A DNA stretch of 38,252 bases from Verrucomicrobiales bacterium (GCA_029940475.1 JAPYUT010000038.1:1-38252); one strand, 5' to 3'. Counted from the stretch's first letter, positions 16,253-25,437 are shown. Notes: generated by a model from the letters alone, not told the origin. A program made the numbers and translations.

Positions 16253-19246
16253 TCAGGAGCCTTGTTTGAGCAGAATCCTGGCGATTTGTGAAACGGTTGG
16301 CAGTCCCCTGGTGACCAGCAGGACCTTCCCGGAGCGGCTGGTCACAATGGAGGCGGGCAGGACACCTGCGGATTTCCCGAGGGCATCGTGCATTGCTTTG
16401 CGTTCGCCGGCCGTGATCCCGGTCAGCATCCGGTAGCTCGGCCGGTATTCCTCGGCATATGCCTTCAGCTGCCCCGGAGTTTCGTTCTCATCCCCGGGAA
16501 GGCCGAACATTGCGAGTCGCTCGGGTGGGAAGTGGCTGCGTATCCCGGCAAGCTGCGGCAGTTCGCTCTTGCAGGCTGCGCACCAGGTTGCGGTGAGTGT
16601 AAAGAGCCGCAGGGGGGCATCCGAGATTGCATCGGCGGGAGCGAAGACCGGCATGGTGCCGATGGCGGGTGAAGGCTCCGTGTGCGGGGAACCCTGGTCC
16701 GGGATGTAGGGGGAAATGGTGAAAGGTTTACCTTCAGCAGTGGTGTTGTTCTCGTGGACGGTGATCAGTTTGCCGGCGGGCAGCCCGGGCAGTTTTTGCA
16801 TTTTTCCTCCCGGCCAGCGAATGATTGCCGAGTCGATTACGGTTGCTTTCCCGACGCCAATCAGCAAGGTGTTGCTGTTCTGGGCGCTGTAGCCCTCGCC
16901 ACAGCGGTGCTCCTCAACAAAGGAGCGGGTTCCGCAGTTCAGGGTGACGCGTGCACCAAAGCCGTCACGGCTGGAAAATCCGCTGTTTGCACGGCTGCTT
17001 CGGTTGCCGCCGACAAGGCGCAGGGCAATGAAGTTGTTCTTTCCCGCGGTGGCGGCCTCGTTACGGAAAAGGACGAGTTTTGGTGCGTTGGTGTTGACGG
17101 AGGCAATGTCGGTTTTACCGTCACGGTTGTAGTCCCAGAGCACCACGCTCCTGCCGTCACCGACATGGTCGGCACCCGAGAGCAGGGTGATGTCCGCGAA
17201 TTGCCTGCCTTCCTGGTTAAAGAAGAGCCTGTTGCGCTCGTTGCCGCTGAGTGAGTCCTTTCCCCAGCGATCACCGTCGAGTTCCCTTGCCGCCCTGCGG
17301 GTGGTTTCCTCGAAGGCCTGTGATTGCCGCAGGGATCCGCCCTTGCCGGGATCGGAGCGCACGACCGCGCGCCAGAAGATGCTTCACAAGTCCCTGTTGT
17401 TGGCGATCTGCTCCGGGGCGGTGTAGAAACCGCTGGCCGAGTAAATGTCCAGCCACCCGTCGTTGTCGACATCAACGAACTGGGCACCGTAGGCCCAGCC
17501 GACCTTCGCCACGTGCATGGTCCCGGTCCCGGTGCCGGCCAATTGCGTGAAGCTGCTGCCTTTGTTGTGAAACAGCAGGTTTCCCCGGGCGGAATGGGGA
17601 AGCCGCGGGTCAAGCCCCTCGATGCTGCCGGTAATGCGGCGACCGGCCTTGCTGAACATGTTTGAAACGTAAAGGTCGAGTTTTCCGTCCCGGTCAAAGT
17701 CGCCCCATGAGGCACCCATGCCGAAGCCCTGCATGGCGCTGCCGGCAAGTTCATTGGAAACATCAACAAAGCGCGGTTTGCCGGGGGCAGAGCCGGGACC
17801 CTCGTTGCGGTAGAGGTGATCGGGGGCGAAGTCATTGCAGACATAGACGTCCGGGTCGCCGTCACCGTCAAAGTCACTCCACACACTCTGGTAGGTATTG
17901 TGCCACTCGGCGAGTTCCGTGGTCTCGGCCGCGACCGAGAAACGGCCGTTGCCGCGGTTGGCGAGCAGCAGGTTTGGCGGCCCGAGCCGGTTGATGTAGC
18001 GGTGTGAAGCGGGGAAGCGCCTGAGGATCTCCTGTGCCATCTTCTCAGGGAAGAAGCGCTTTGCCCACTTGTCAGGGCCACCGTTTTTCTGCGGCGGGGC
18101 ATAGAGTCCGAGATACACGTCGAGCAGGCCGTCCTGGTTGTAGTCGACGGCGGAGATTGTCGAGACCAGGAAAGGCAGCGGCATGTTGCCGCAGGCTTCC
18201 CTGGTGCGGTCAACATAACGGCCGTTCTCGTTTGCCAGGTAGATCGAGCGTTCAAGGCTGCGGCCGATGAAGGCATCAGCATCTCCATCGTTGTCAAAGT
18301 CGGCAAAGACGGCGCAGTTGCACAGGCCGTTGATATCGAGGCCGATTTTCCGGGCAACGTCGGTGAATGTGCCATCCGCGTTGTTGTGCAGCATCTGGTT
18401 GGCTCCCCAGCGGCCCATCACGTAGAGGTCATCCCAGCCGTCGTTGTCAAAGTCGACGACCGCGAGGCCGGGGTGCTGGAAGGTGGAGTCCAAGTCGAGG
18501 AAATCGGCGTGGATCTGCTTGGTGACGGTGAACTTGTCCCTGGTGAACAGCTCAATGATGTTCTGCTCGTGCAGCGATTGGCGTGCCTTTCCATATGCCA
18601 CGGGATCGGGGAGGGCCTGCTCAAGGACCTCGCGGAAGAGCGGGCGCACTGCATGGCGCATGGTCAGCGGGCGCTGTTGCCATGCGCAGATTTTCCAGGA
18701 GTTTCCCTCCCGGCACCAGGTAAGGCTCTGCATTCCACTAATGGCGATGGTTTTACCGTCCCGATCCGTGCCGCTGGCCTCAAAGCCGACTTGTGAGGCG
18801 AAGTTCTCTGGTTTCGCAGGTGTAAACTGGCCCTCGGTGAAATAGAAACGGGCGTTCTCAAAATAAGCCACTTTCTTGAAAACACCGCTCCAAAGGGCCG
18901 TGGTTTGTTCGCCAGTGGGTTGCCATTGCCTCGATTCAAAGAGGTCGTTCTTTGGGTTGCCGCCGGCTTCGGTGAGGGCCGTGCCACTGAGCTCGACGGT
19001 GTCAGCGAAGAGTGCTGCCCGGGCCCCGGCGGTCGGCAGGGCCAGGTTGAGCACACTGCCTGAGAGCCGCTCCAGTTGCGGGGTCAGTTCAAGGATCAAC
19101 TCCTCGACTGCCACCATGCGTTCGATTTTCCCGGCTTGGCTTTCCGGCTGGACGGCAGGCCCGGGTTTCTTGCTGCAGGCTAATGCACCGAAGAGTGCAA
19201 CGAAAACCGTTGCACCAAGGAGGCTCTTTTTAACTTTTTTCTGCAA
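16253..19246 (-). CDS. FG-GAP/ASPIC-UnbV/TlpA-thioredoxin lipoprotein with an in-frame TGA (selenocysteine candidate or nonsense)
   Basis: The frame spans 998 codons, interrupted only by TGA at codon 621 (17384-17386). Before it lie a lipoprotein leader (ALAC-S, Cys24), an N-terminal domain (about 30-215) with NTF2-like looks, and FG-GAP repeats (about 230-615). Across the TGA the frame reads ...IANNRDL-[TGA]-SIFWRAVVRSD... without shift. After it come the GNERNRLFFNQEG segment expected in this family, an ASPIC/UnbV domain (about 756-833), and a TlpA-like thioredoxin domain (about 866-997) with CAAC at 889-892 and a cis-Pro motif (GVLPAS). The downstream half keeps motif integrity and is not decayed. 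A SECIS-like hairpin follows the TGA. If the TGA is a stop, the products would be a 620-residue protein lacking its C-terminal domains and perhaps a re-initiated piece (GTG at 17362, no ribosome site). The start is TTG at 19246, with GGAGGG 12 bases upstream; the gene lies 27 bases after the repeat-protein gene, probably in one operon. Confidence 0.65.
17353..17374 (-). promoter_or_regulatory. SECIS-like hairpin just downstream of the in-frame TGA
   Basis: Counting from the base after the TGA on the minus strand, positions 10-17 (TGGCGCGC) pair with 24-31 (GCGCTCCG), leaving one C-U mismatch and a U-G closing pair. The 6-base apical loop GGTCGT occupies positions 18-23 (17366-17361). Bacterial SECIS elements are hairpins directly after the UGA with a G among the first apical-loop bases. 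In E. coli fdhF, as I remember it, the GGU of the loop sits 19-21 bases after the UGA, almost the same spacing. GC-rich coding DNA forms hairpins easily, so chance is a real alternative. Confidence 0.4.
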
Positions 19247-19273
19247 GGGGATAATTTTCCCTCCCCGTGCTCA

Positions 19274-22042
19274 TCACGGCAGGAGCCCTGCCCGCACAAA
19301 GAACGGGTCAACTTCATTTCCTGTCAGCTGGATGATATAGGTTGTGGCATTACCGATTTCTTCAGCCTCGACGCTGTCGTCATACTCGTCCCATTCGTTC
19401 TTTTTCAGGCTGGAGGATGTCTCAATGAGGAAGAACTGGCCTGCGGTCGACGGGAAGGTCAGCGAGAGCTGGTTGAGGACCTGGTCATACTGGACATTGG
19501 TAATCAGGAAGGGCCCGGAGCCGCCGGTGGCCTCGGAAATTTCCGCGGAGATGTAGTCGAACTGGATCCAGCCGGCATTGCCGCCATCGCCCTTGCTGTC
19601 ACCGCCGGTGCGGGTGATCTCGATGATATTCTCACCTGCAACCGCATTTACATCAGATGCGCTGAAGGTCATTACTTCGACCGTGTTGGCAACAATTGCG
19701 GTCTTGGTGAGGATGTTGTTGCCGTTGAAGTTAATGCTGACGTCGTGGGTTCCGGGACCCGCACCAGCGGCCGCGGCCCCGGCGTCCCACCATCCGGCGG
19801 CAATGAGGTCAACGGTAAGACGGATTCCCGATGCCGGCAGTGCCTGCTGGGCATCAAGGTTGAAGTGGATGCGGTTGGTGGGATCGTTGTTGGCAATTGC
19901 CCGGTCGAGATTTGTCCAGACTTCATCCGCTTCAACGAGACCCACCGGATCCGGGTAGGTGCCTGCCAGGTAGAAGTCGTCATCGAAGATAAAGGGTGAG
20001 CCGGGAGCGGGTTGCGGGCCGTTTTCCTGGCTGAATTCCGCCTGGCTGCCGTCATCATTTCCGATGATCCACAGCGGTGAATAGATGAGGGAGAATTCCA
20101 CAGTGGCTGTGGAGCTTTCGGTATCGTTGGCCGGCGCGTTCGGGCGTGTGGCGGTAAGGGTATAGGTTGTGGTTGCCGTCGGGCTGACATCGATAAAGCC
20201 CGAGCCTTCTGCAGTGAGGGCGGTGACATCACCGATATTGTTGTCAATGGAGACGATTACCCCGGGGGCGGGGTCAACAGACCAGCTTAAGCGGGCGGTT
20301 GGCGACTCAGAGGTCACGGCCGCCACATCGCTGGCGAATGACAGCGCGAGGTCCACAGTGACGGTGACTGTGGCGGTCTCGGTTTCCGCGCCACGCACCG
20401 AGGTCAGGGTGTAGATGGTGTTTGCCTTTGGGGTGATTTGTTGGCTGCCGACACCATTAATGGTCTGCGCGTCCACGTTGCCGATTCCCTGGTCAATGCT
20501 CACCTGGGCACTCGGGTCAACCCGCCAGTCAAGGCTGATTGTCTGACCGGGCTGGATAAGCTCCTTGCTGGCGGTGAATGAGGAGATCGGGTCTGTCAGC
20601 GGGACGGCACTGATGTCGGCCTCAAGGCTTAAGTAATCGAACTGGATCCAGCCGGCTTCACCGCCATCACCCTTGCTGTCACCACCGGTGCGGGTGATCT
20701 CGATGATATTTTCGCCTTCGGTAGCGCTGACGTCATCAGCGGAAAATTCCAGTTCCACCGTTGTATCGGCAACGATGCCCGTCTGGTTATAGATATTGTT
20801 GCCGTTGAAATCGACAGTGACGTCATGGGTTCCGTAACCAGCTCCACCGGCCTCGGCCACGGCATCCCACCAGCCACCATGATCGAGGTCAACGGTGAGG
20901 CGCAACTGGCTTTCCGGGGCTGCCTGCAAGGCACCAAGGTTGAAGTGAATCCGGTTGGCCGGGTCATTATTGGCGATCGCCCGGTCAAGATTTTTCCAGA
21001 TTTCATCCGTTTCAACATCATTCACCGGGGCCGGGTAGCTGCCTGCCAGGTAGAAGTCGTCATCGAACACGGTGGGTGAACCGGGAGCGGCTTGCGGGCC
21101 GTTTTCCTGGCTGAATTCCGCCTGGCTATTATCATCGGCTCCAATACGCCAAAGTTCGGCGTAGACCTGGAAAGCGATGCTTACCGTGGCTGTTTCCGTG
21201 TCATTGGCATTGGTTGCCGTCAGTGTGTAGGTGGTTGTTTCGGAGAGCCGGACCTCGATGCTGCCACTGCCGTCGTTCGTCAGCGCGGTGACATCCCCGA
21301 TATCATTGTCAATGGAGACAGTAATTCCCGGGTCGGCATCCACCTGCCAGGACAGGGTTGCCGTTGGCGAGAGGCTCGAAGCGACTTCCTTATTGCTGGT
21401 AAAGGTCTGGATGATGGTAGGATCGGCTGCAGGATTGGAATCCAGCGCAATATAGTCGAACTGGATCCATCCGGCATTGCCGCCATCACCCTTGCTGTCG
21501 CCGCCGGTGCGGGTGATCTCGATGACATTTTCCCCTGCCACCGCATTTACCTCGGCGGGGCTGAAGGTAAGTACTGAAAAAGTGTCTGCCACGATTCCGG
21601 ATTGGGTCAGGATGTTGTTGCCGTTGAAATTAATACTGACGTCGTGGGTTCCGTAAGTCCCGCCACCGGCACCTGCGACCGCATCCCACCAGCCACCGGC
21701 ATAGAGGTCAACGGTAAGGGTCAGCTCCTGACCGGTAATATTTCCATCGGCAAGGTTGAAGTGGATGCGGTTGGTCGGGTCATTGTTGGCGATGGCCCGG
21801 TCAAAGTTTTTCCAGTTCTCGTCAACGGCCACGACGCCAATTCCGTAGCTGCCGGCGAAGTAGTAATCATCATCAAACATATCAGCTGCACCGGGACCTG
21901 CTTGCGGTCCGTTTTCCTGTGAGAACTCAGCCTGACTTCCGTCATCAACTCCAAGGGTGAAAACGTTGGCGGCATCGGAAGAGACAGGCACCGCGAGGGT
22001 GACTGCCAATAACATCATGATAAGGCAGTTGGGATGTTTCAT
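19274..22042 (-). CDS. Exported repeat protein with three copies of an unknown domain and Ig-like linkers
   Basis: The 922-residue product has a signal peptide (MKHPNCLIMMLLAVTLAVPVSSDAA). Three copies follow of the ~175-residue domain found in the PEP-CTERM protein encoded at 15425, at about 26-200, 297-472 and 656-832. Each opens with '(L/I)G.DD.SQAEFSQENGPQ' and closes with 'IEITRTGGDSKGDGG.AGWIQFDY'. Between copies lie Ig/PKD-like beta domains ('ATLSWQVDADPGITVSIDNDIGDV', 'YTLTATNANDTETATVSI'), one in the first gap and two in the second. The last ~85 residues ('LTFPSTAGQFFLIETSSSLKKNEW') resemble a C-terminal module common in Verrucomicrobial exported proteins; there is no PEP-CTERM. ATG at 22042 is chosen because it begins the signal peptide; the upstream GTG at 22114 does not. 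Multivalent binding is inferred from architecture. Confidence 0.85.
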   Translation of the reverse strand: MKHPNCLIMMLLAVTLAVPVSSDAANVFTLGVDDGSQAEFSQENGPQAGPGAADMFDDDYYFAGSYGIGVVAVDENWKNFDRAIANNDPTNRIHFNLADGNITGQELTLTVDLYAGGWWDAVAGAGGGTYGTHDVSINFNGNNILTQSGIVADTFSVLTFSPAEVNAVAGENVIEITRTGGDSKGDGGNAGWIQFDYIALDSNPAADPTIIQTFTSNKEVASSLSPTATLSWQVDADPGITVSIDNDIGDVTALTNDGSGSIEVRLSETTTYTLTATNANDTETATVSIAFQVYAELWRIGADDNSQAEFSQENGPQAAPGSPTVFDDDFYLAGSYPAPVNDVETDEIWKNLDRAIANNDPANRIHFNLGALQAAPESQLRLTVDLDHGGWWDAVAEAGGAGYGTHDVTVDFNGNNIYNQTGIVADTTVELEFSADDVSATEGENIIEITRTGGDSKGDGGEAGWIQFDYLSLEADISAVPLTDPISSFTASKELIQPGQTISLDWRVDPSAQVSIDQGIGNVDAQTINGVGSQQITPKANTIYTLTSVRGAETETATVTVTVDLALSFASDVAAVTSESPTARLSWSVDPAPGVIVSIDNNIGDVTALTAEGSGFIDVSPTATTTYTLTATRPNAPANDTESSTATVEFSLIYSPLWIIGNDDGSQAEFSQENGPQPAPGSPFIFDDDFYLAGTYPDPVGLVEADEVWTNLDRAIANNDPTNRIHFNLDAQQALPASGIRLTVDLIAAGWWDAGAAAAGAGPGTHDVSINFNGNNILTKTAIVANTVEVMTFSASDVNAVAGENIIEITRTGGDSKGDGGNAGWIQFDYISAEISEATGGSGPFLITNVQYDQVLNQLSLTFPSTAGQFFLIETSSSLKKNEWDEYDDSVEAEEIGNATTYIIQLTGNEVDPFFVRAGLLP
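19561..21530 (-). repeat. Internal DNA repeats encoding the triplicated domain
   Basis: Nearly identical ~70-base blocks encoding 'EITRTGGDSKGDGG.AGWIQFDY' begin at about 19561, 20641 and 21460. A related block lies near 15540 in the neighbouring PEP-CTERM gene. The low divergence suggests recent duplication or ongoing homogenisation by recombination. Confidence 0.75.
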
Positions 22043-22229
22043 TGTCTGGTATTCTTTGGTCGGGGGAAGGGGACAGTTTACAAGAGGCAATATTGTAAAA
22101 TCCTTGATCGTCACAGTTTATTAAATTCAAGTCGGGATTACCAGTTTTTTCTTGTCATCAGGCAATTAACTGCCCTGCTGGCGGCAGCACAGAATCAAGG
22201 TTAGGCTTTGGGATTCTGTTGTGACCTGG

Positions 22230-23396
22230 CTAATCGTACAGCCCGAGGGCCTTGCCGGCGATTTTTCCCAGTTCTTCGCGCAGCGGGCGGATTGAACGCC
22301 GCTCGTAGGGGTGATTGCGATTGCTGAGGAAAATCAGGAAGCTCTTGGATGACGGATGGATCCAGATTGAGCCGCCGGTCCAGCCGGTGTGCCCGAAGGA
22401 ATGGTTTGGCGACGGGCTTTTGGGCTGCGGGTTTGAGAAGGGCGAGTCAATATCCCAGCCGAGGCCCCGCTTGACCTTGTGGCGGGATAGCGAGGTTTGC
22501 GTCGAGGTCATCAGTGTCACGGTGGCGCTGGACAAGATGCGGACTTTGCCGAGGGTGCCGCCGCCGGTGATCATGCGGCAGTAGCGGGCCAGGTCGGGGG
22601 CGGTAGTGAACAGCCCGGCATGTCCGGCAATGCCGCCCATCGAGCGTGCGCTGGGGTCATGTACCACGCCCTGCACCAGGCCATCTTTCTCGCGGGTGGT
22701 GGGGGCGGCGTGCGGGTAGGCTGATTTCTTGAGGACGAAGCCGGTATTGTGCATGCCCAGCGGCTTAAAGACCGCCTCCCTGGCAAACTGCTTGAGCGAC
22801 TTCCCGGAACTACGGCGCACAATTTCCCCCAGCAGGATGAAGTTGACGTCACTGTAGCGGTATTTTTCTCCAGACTTGGCACTCATCCTGATGGCGGTGG
22901 CGAGCTTGATCCCGGTGGCGTAGCCACTCCACGGCGGCTTGCGCGGCAGGATCGGCGGCAAACCGGAGGTATGGGTGAGCAAGTGACGGATGGTCACGCC
23001 GTTTTTTTCCGTGCCGGTAAATTCAGGGATGTGTTTGACCACCGGGTCGCTGAGCTTGAGCTTGCCGCGGTCCATCAATACCATGATGCAGGGCGTGGTG
23101 GCGACCACCTTGGTCAAGGATGCGGCGTCGAAGATGGTGGTGTTTTCCATCAACTTGGGTGCCGGCACAATGTTGCGCTTGCCATACGCGCGGTGGTAGA
23201 ACCTGCCTTTTTGCTCCAGCCAAATTACCGCCCCGGGGATCTTGGAGGTCTTGACGGCATTGTTGACCAGTGAGTCGATTGCCGCGCGCACCTTGATCCC
23301 GACCACCGGGCCTGGAGTGGTTGCGGAAGTGGTGTCCGCCACGCTTGCCGTGAGGGCGCTGAACAACGCTGAACAAAGTAGGGCCTGAGAGCGCAT
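22230..23396 (-). CDS. Exported serine hydrolase (class C beta-lactamase/penicillin-binding-protein fold)
   Basis: The 388-residue product has a signal peptide (MRSQALLCSALFSALTASVA). It carries the PF00144-type active site: SLTK at 93-96 (nucleophile Ser93, Lys96), YSD at 181-183 (the YxN-like Tyr), and a late HTGWTGG stretch replacing the KTG box. 'HLLTHTSGLPP' is also typical of the family. Members include esterases, D-aminopeptidases and cell-wall peptidases as well as beta-lactamases, and motif variation here does not support calling it an AmpC resistance enzyme. It should act in the periplasm. It is followed by about 115 bases without a strong terminator before the adjacent gene on the same strand. 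Confidence 0.88.
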   Translation of the reverse strand: MRSQALLCSALFSALTASVADTTSATTPGPVVGIKVRAAIDSLVNNAVKTSKIPGAVIWLEQKGRFYHRAYGKRNIVPAPKLMENTTIFDAASLTKVVATTPCIMVLMDRGKLKLSDPVVKHIPEFTGTEKNGVTIRHLLTHTSGLPPILPRKPPWSGYATGIKLATAIRMSAKSGEKYRYSDVNFILLGEIVRRSSGKSLKQFAREAVFKPLGMHNTGFVLKKSAYPHAAPTTREKDGLVQGVVHDPSARSMGGIAGHAGLFTTAPDLARYCRMITGGGTLGKVRILSSATVTLMTSTQTSLSRHKVKRGLGWDIDSPFSNPQPKSPSPNHSFGHTGWTGGSIWIHPSSKSFLIFLSNRNHPYERRSIRPLREELGKIAGKALGLYD

Positions 23397-23407
23397 CGGG
23401 CTTTCAA

Positions 23408-23474
23408 CCTAACGCAGTCGTGCGGATGATCATAACGGAAAACCGGGCAGCATTACGGCCTAACGTCGTTACGG
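23408..23474. promoter_or_regulatory. Cluster of TAACG motifs upstream of the serine hydrolase gene
   Basis: CCTAACG occurs at 23408-23414 and 23459-23465, TAACGG at 23433-23438, and TTACGG at 23453-23458 and 23469-23474. The centre TAACGTCGTTA (23461-23471) is an 11-base palindrome. The cluster lies just before the hydrolase start on the minus strand. It may be an operator; no regulator was recognised. Confidence 0.3.
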
Positions 23475-23514
23475 TGTCATTGCTTTTGCAACAGGGTAAT
23501 ACTTTGCAGGAACT

Positions 23515-24105
23515 TTATTCTGCCGGCGGCGTAACGGGGGCGCTGCTCTCTGGTGCCGTAATCTGCGGGGTTTCGGTCTTGGAGCCATCCGTGGCCAATT
23601 GCTCGGTTTCCGGGGGTTCCCCCTTCCACCTGTCAAGGACAGCGAGTTGGCTCATTCGTTGTTTCACATTTTCCATTGCCTGTTGGAGGATTTCCCCGAT
23701 TTCCCTGTTACTGAGAATCGTCTTGATCACGCGCGGCAACTCTTGGGCGATTATTTTTTCATGTTCATTGAACATGAGCTCGATTTTCTCCCTCAGTTCC
23801 CCCTGCGGGTCCCCGATTGTCTCCATGCGTCCGGCAAGTTCTTCGAACCGGGTGACGATTTCATCAAGTTTCAAGGCGGCTGAAGTTGCGCTGGCCTTGT
23901 CCTTTGCACTGGCGATGGTGTCGGCGAAATGGCGGGCCAACTCGGTTGCCTCCGCAGTCAGGCTCTCGTGAGTATCAACTTTAGTTGCCCGCGGAGAGCT
24001 GCCGGAGGAGGCATCGTCCTTCTGACAGCTCAACAGGCCGAGAAAACACGATGAGATAAAGGCTGTAAGTGTCAGGTAGGGTAACCTTGTCATCCGGATA
24101 GTCAT
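23515..24105 (-). CDS. Small coiled-coil lipoprotein, unknown function
   Basis: The 196-residue product has a leader ending in a lipobox (FLGLLSC-Q, Cys27), so it should be lipid-anchored. The mature part is a charged, mostly helical region (about 45-160: 'LTAEATELARHFADTIASAKDK', 'REKIELMFNEHEKIIAQELPRVIKTIL') likely to form a coiled coil. The tail is rich in Pro, Thr and Glu and probably disordered. I do not recognise a family. Two in-frame ATGs (24105 and 24093) are possible starts and both keep the leader. The gene is divergent from holA and upstream of the serine hydrolase gene. Confidence 0.7.
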   Translation of the reverse strand: MTIRMTRLPYLTLTAFISSCFLGLLSCQKDDASSGSSPRATKVDTHESLTAEATELARHFADTIASAKDKASATSAALKLDEIVTRFEELAGRMETIGDPQGELREKIELMFNEHEKIIAQELPRVIKTILSNREIGEILQQAMENVKQRMSQLAVLDRWKGEPPETEQLATDGSKTETPQITAPESSAPVTPPAE

Positions 24106-24112
24106 TCAGGAG

Positions 24113-24138
24113 GGGTTGCCTGGAGGAGGATACAACCC
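24113..24138. promoter_or_regulatory. Inverted repeat in the divergent lipoprotein-holA interval
   Basis: GGGTTG (24113-24118) and CAACCC (24133-24138) are separated by 14 bases and could be an operator half-site pair or a leader hairpin. The match is short. Confidence 0.2.
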
Positions 24139-24267
24139 GCAGTTTCTCTGTATATCACTGACCATGCAACGACCCCGGGCGGCGGCAAGCGGAAACGCCT
24201 TGGGATTGAATTTCAGGGGACAGCGGATTTTACTTCCCTTGGTGCCCTGGCAGGACAAGATTCTGCT

Positions 24268-25401
24268 GTGGCAGCGAAGAAAAAGGCCGCCGGCAGGCGC
24301 GCAGCAAACATCATTGCCTTTGTCGGCAGTGATGAAGCGCGGCTCAAGGAGGCGGCACTGAAGCGTTTCGGGACACTGGTTGCACCGGAGGAGGCCGAGT
24401 TCGGTGCCGAGATCATTGACGGCATAGCCGATAATGCCGAGGGAGCGGTGAATATTGTCATACAGACCATCGGGGCCCTGCAGACCCTGCCTTTTTTCGG
24501 CAGTGACAAGGTTGTGTGGTTGAAGGGAGCCACGTTGTTCGCGGATTCACAGACGGGCAAGGCGGCCTCGGTGCTGGATGCGGCGCAGTCCCTTGCAGAG
24601 GTTCTTGAGGCAGGGTTGCCGGAGGGAGTGAGCTTTTTGCTCAGTGCCCCGGCCATTGACAAGCGGCGGGCGTTTTACAAGAAGCTGACCAAGCTTGGCA
24701 AGGTGGAGGTTTTTGACCGTCCTGACCTCAGCCGCGAGGGCTGGCAGGATAGGGTGAAGCAATATGTGCGCAAGCTGGCAGGTGAGCGCAAGCTGGACTT
24801 TGACGAGGAATCCCTTGAGCTTTTTGTCATGCTTGCCGGCGATGATGCCGCGCAGATTGCCAATGAACTGGAGAAGATCGACCTGTTCCTTACCGGCTCT
24901 GATCGCAGGGTAAGTGTCGACCACGTGCGCAGCCAGGTTGCCCTGACGCGTGCCGGGGTGGTTTTCGAGCTGGGCAATAATATAGCAAGAAGGAACCTTG
25001 CCGCAGCCCTTGAGACAATTGATCACCTGTTCTATCAGGGGGAGAACGCGATCGGAATCCTGCTTGCCGCAGTGGCACCCACCTTGCGTCGTCTACTGAT
25101 GGCAAAGGAATTGTCCGAGCGGCATGGCATCCGGTCCGCTAGAAATTTCAATGCCTACCAGGCGGAAATCGACCACCTTCCCGCAGCGGCTACTGCGCAT
25201 CTGCCGCGCAAGAAAGACGGAGGGATTAGTTGTTATCCGGTTTTCCTGGCGCATGCGGAGGCACGCCGTTTTTCATCCTCTGCCCTGCGTGAGGGGCTTG
25301 CCGAGTGCCTCAAGGCAAACCGCGCACTGGTCACCAGCAGCCTTGATCATCGCCTGGTACTTGAGCGGCTGGTGGTCCGGCTGCTTGCCACTGCGGCATA
25401 A
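24268..25401 (+). CDS. holA: DNA polymerase III delta subunit
   Basis: The 377-residue product matches the delta (HolA) layout. It has an N-terminal AAA-like domain (about 12-150) with 'FVGSDEARLKEAALKRF' and 'LPFFGSDKVVWLKG', then a helical lid with 'MLAGDDAAQIANELEKIDLF'. A C-terminal collar domain ('GNNIARRNLAAALETIDHLFYQGENAIGILLAAVAPTLRRLLMAKEL') completes it. Delta opens the beta sliding clamp within the clamp-loader complex at the replication fork. The start is GTG at 24268; no better upstream start exists in the frame. The first residues MAAKKKAAGRR are unusually basic. A TauE-like gene follows 36 bases later on the same strand. Confidence 0.88.
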   Translation: MAAKKKAAGRRAANIIAFVGSDEARLKEAALKRFGTLVAPEEAEFGAEIIDGIADNAEGAVNIVIQTIGALQTLPFFGSDKVVWLKGATLFADSQTGKAASVLDAAQSLAEVLEAGLPEGVSFLLSAPAIDKRRAFYKKLTKLGKVEVFDRPDLSREGWQDRVKQYVRKLAGERKLDFDEESLELFVMLAGDDAAQIANELEKIDLFLTGSDRRVSVDHVRSQVALTRAGVVFELGNNIARRNLAAALETIDHLFYQGENAIGILLAAVAPTLRRLLMAKELSERHGIRSARNFNAYQAEIDHLPAAATAHLPRKKDGGISCYPVFLAHAEARRFSSSALREGLAECLKANRALVTSSLDHRLVLERLVVRLLATAA

Positions 25402-25437
25402 AACTTCCCATTTCATTCCATAATCCTGATACCGCAC

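Noticed and set aside
17384-17386. Whole-genome reassignment of TGA as sense codon
   Set aside because: TGA is the stop of several intact genes here (for example at 1497, 7399, 27015 and 35200), so general recoding is not supported.
16939-18375. Long open frame (478 codons) on the minus strand inside the FG-GAP/TlpA gene, bridging the TGA
   Set aside because: It is an out-of-frame shadow in GC-rich DNA, rich in Ser/Thr/Arg/Pro with no family motif. A frameshift into it near the TGA would give no conserved sequence, while the original frame continues correctly beyond the TGA.
22230-23396. Calling the serine hydrolase an AmpC-type resistance beta-lactamase
   Set aside because: Only the SxxK and Tyr motifs match; the YxN and KTG boxes vary as in esterase or peptidase relatives.
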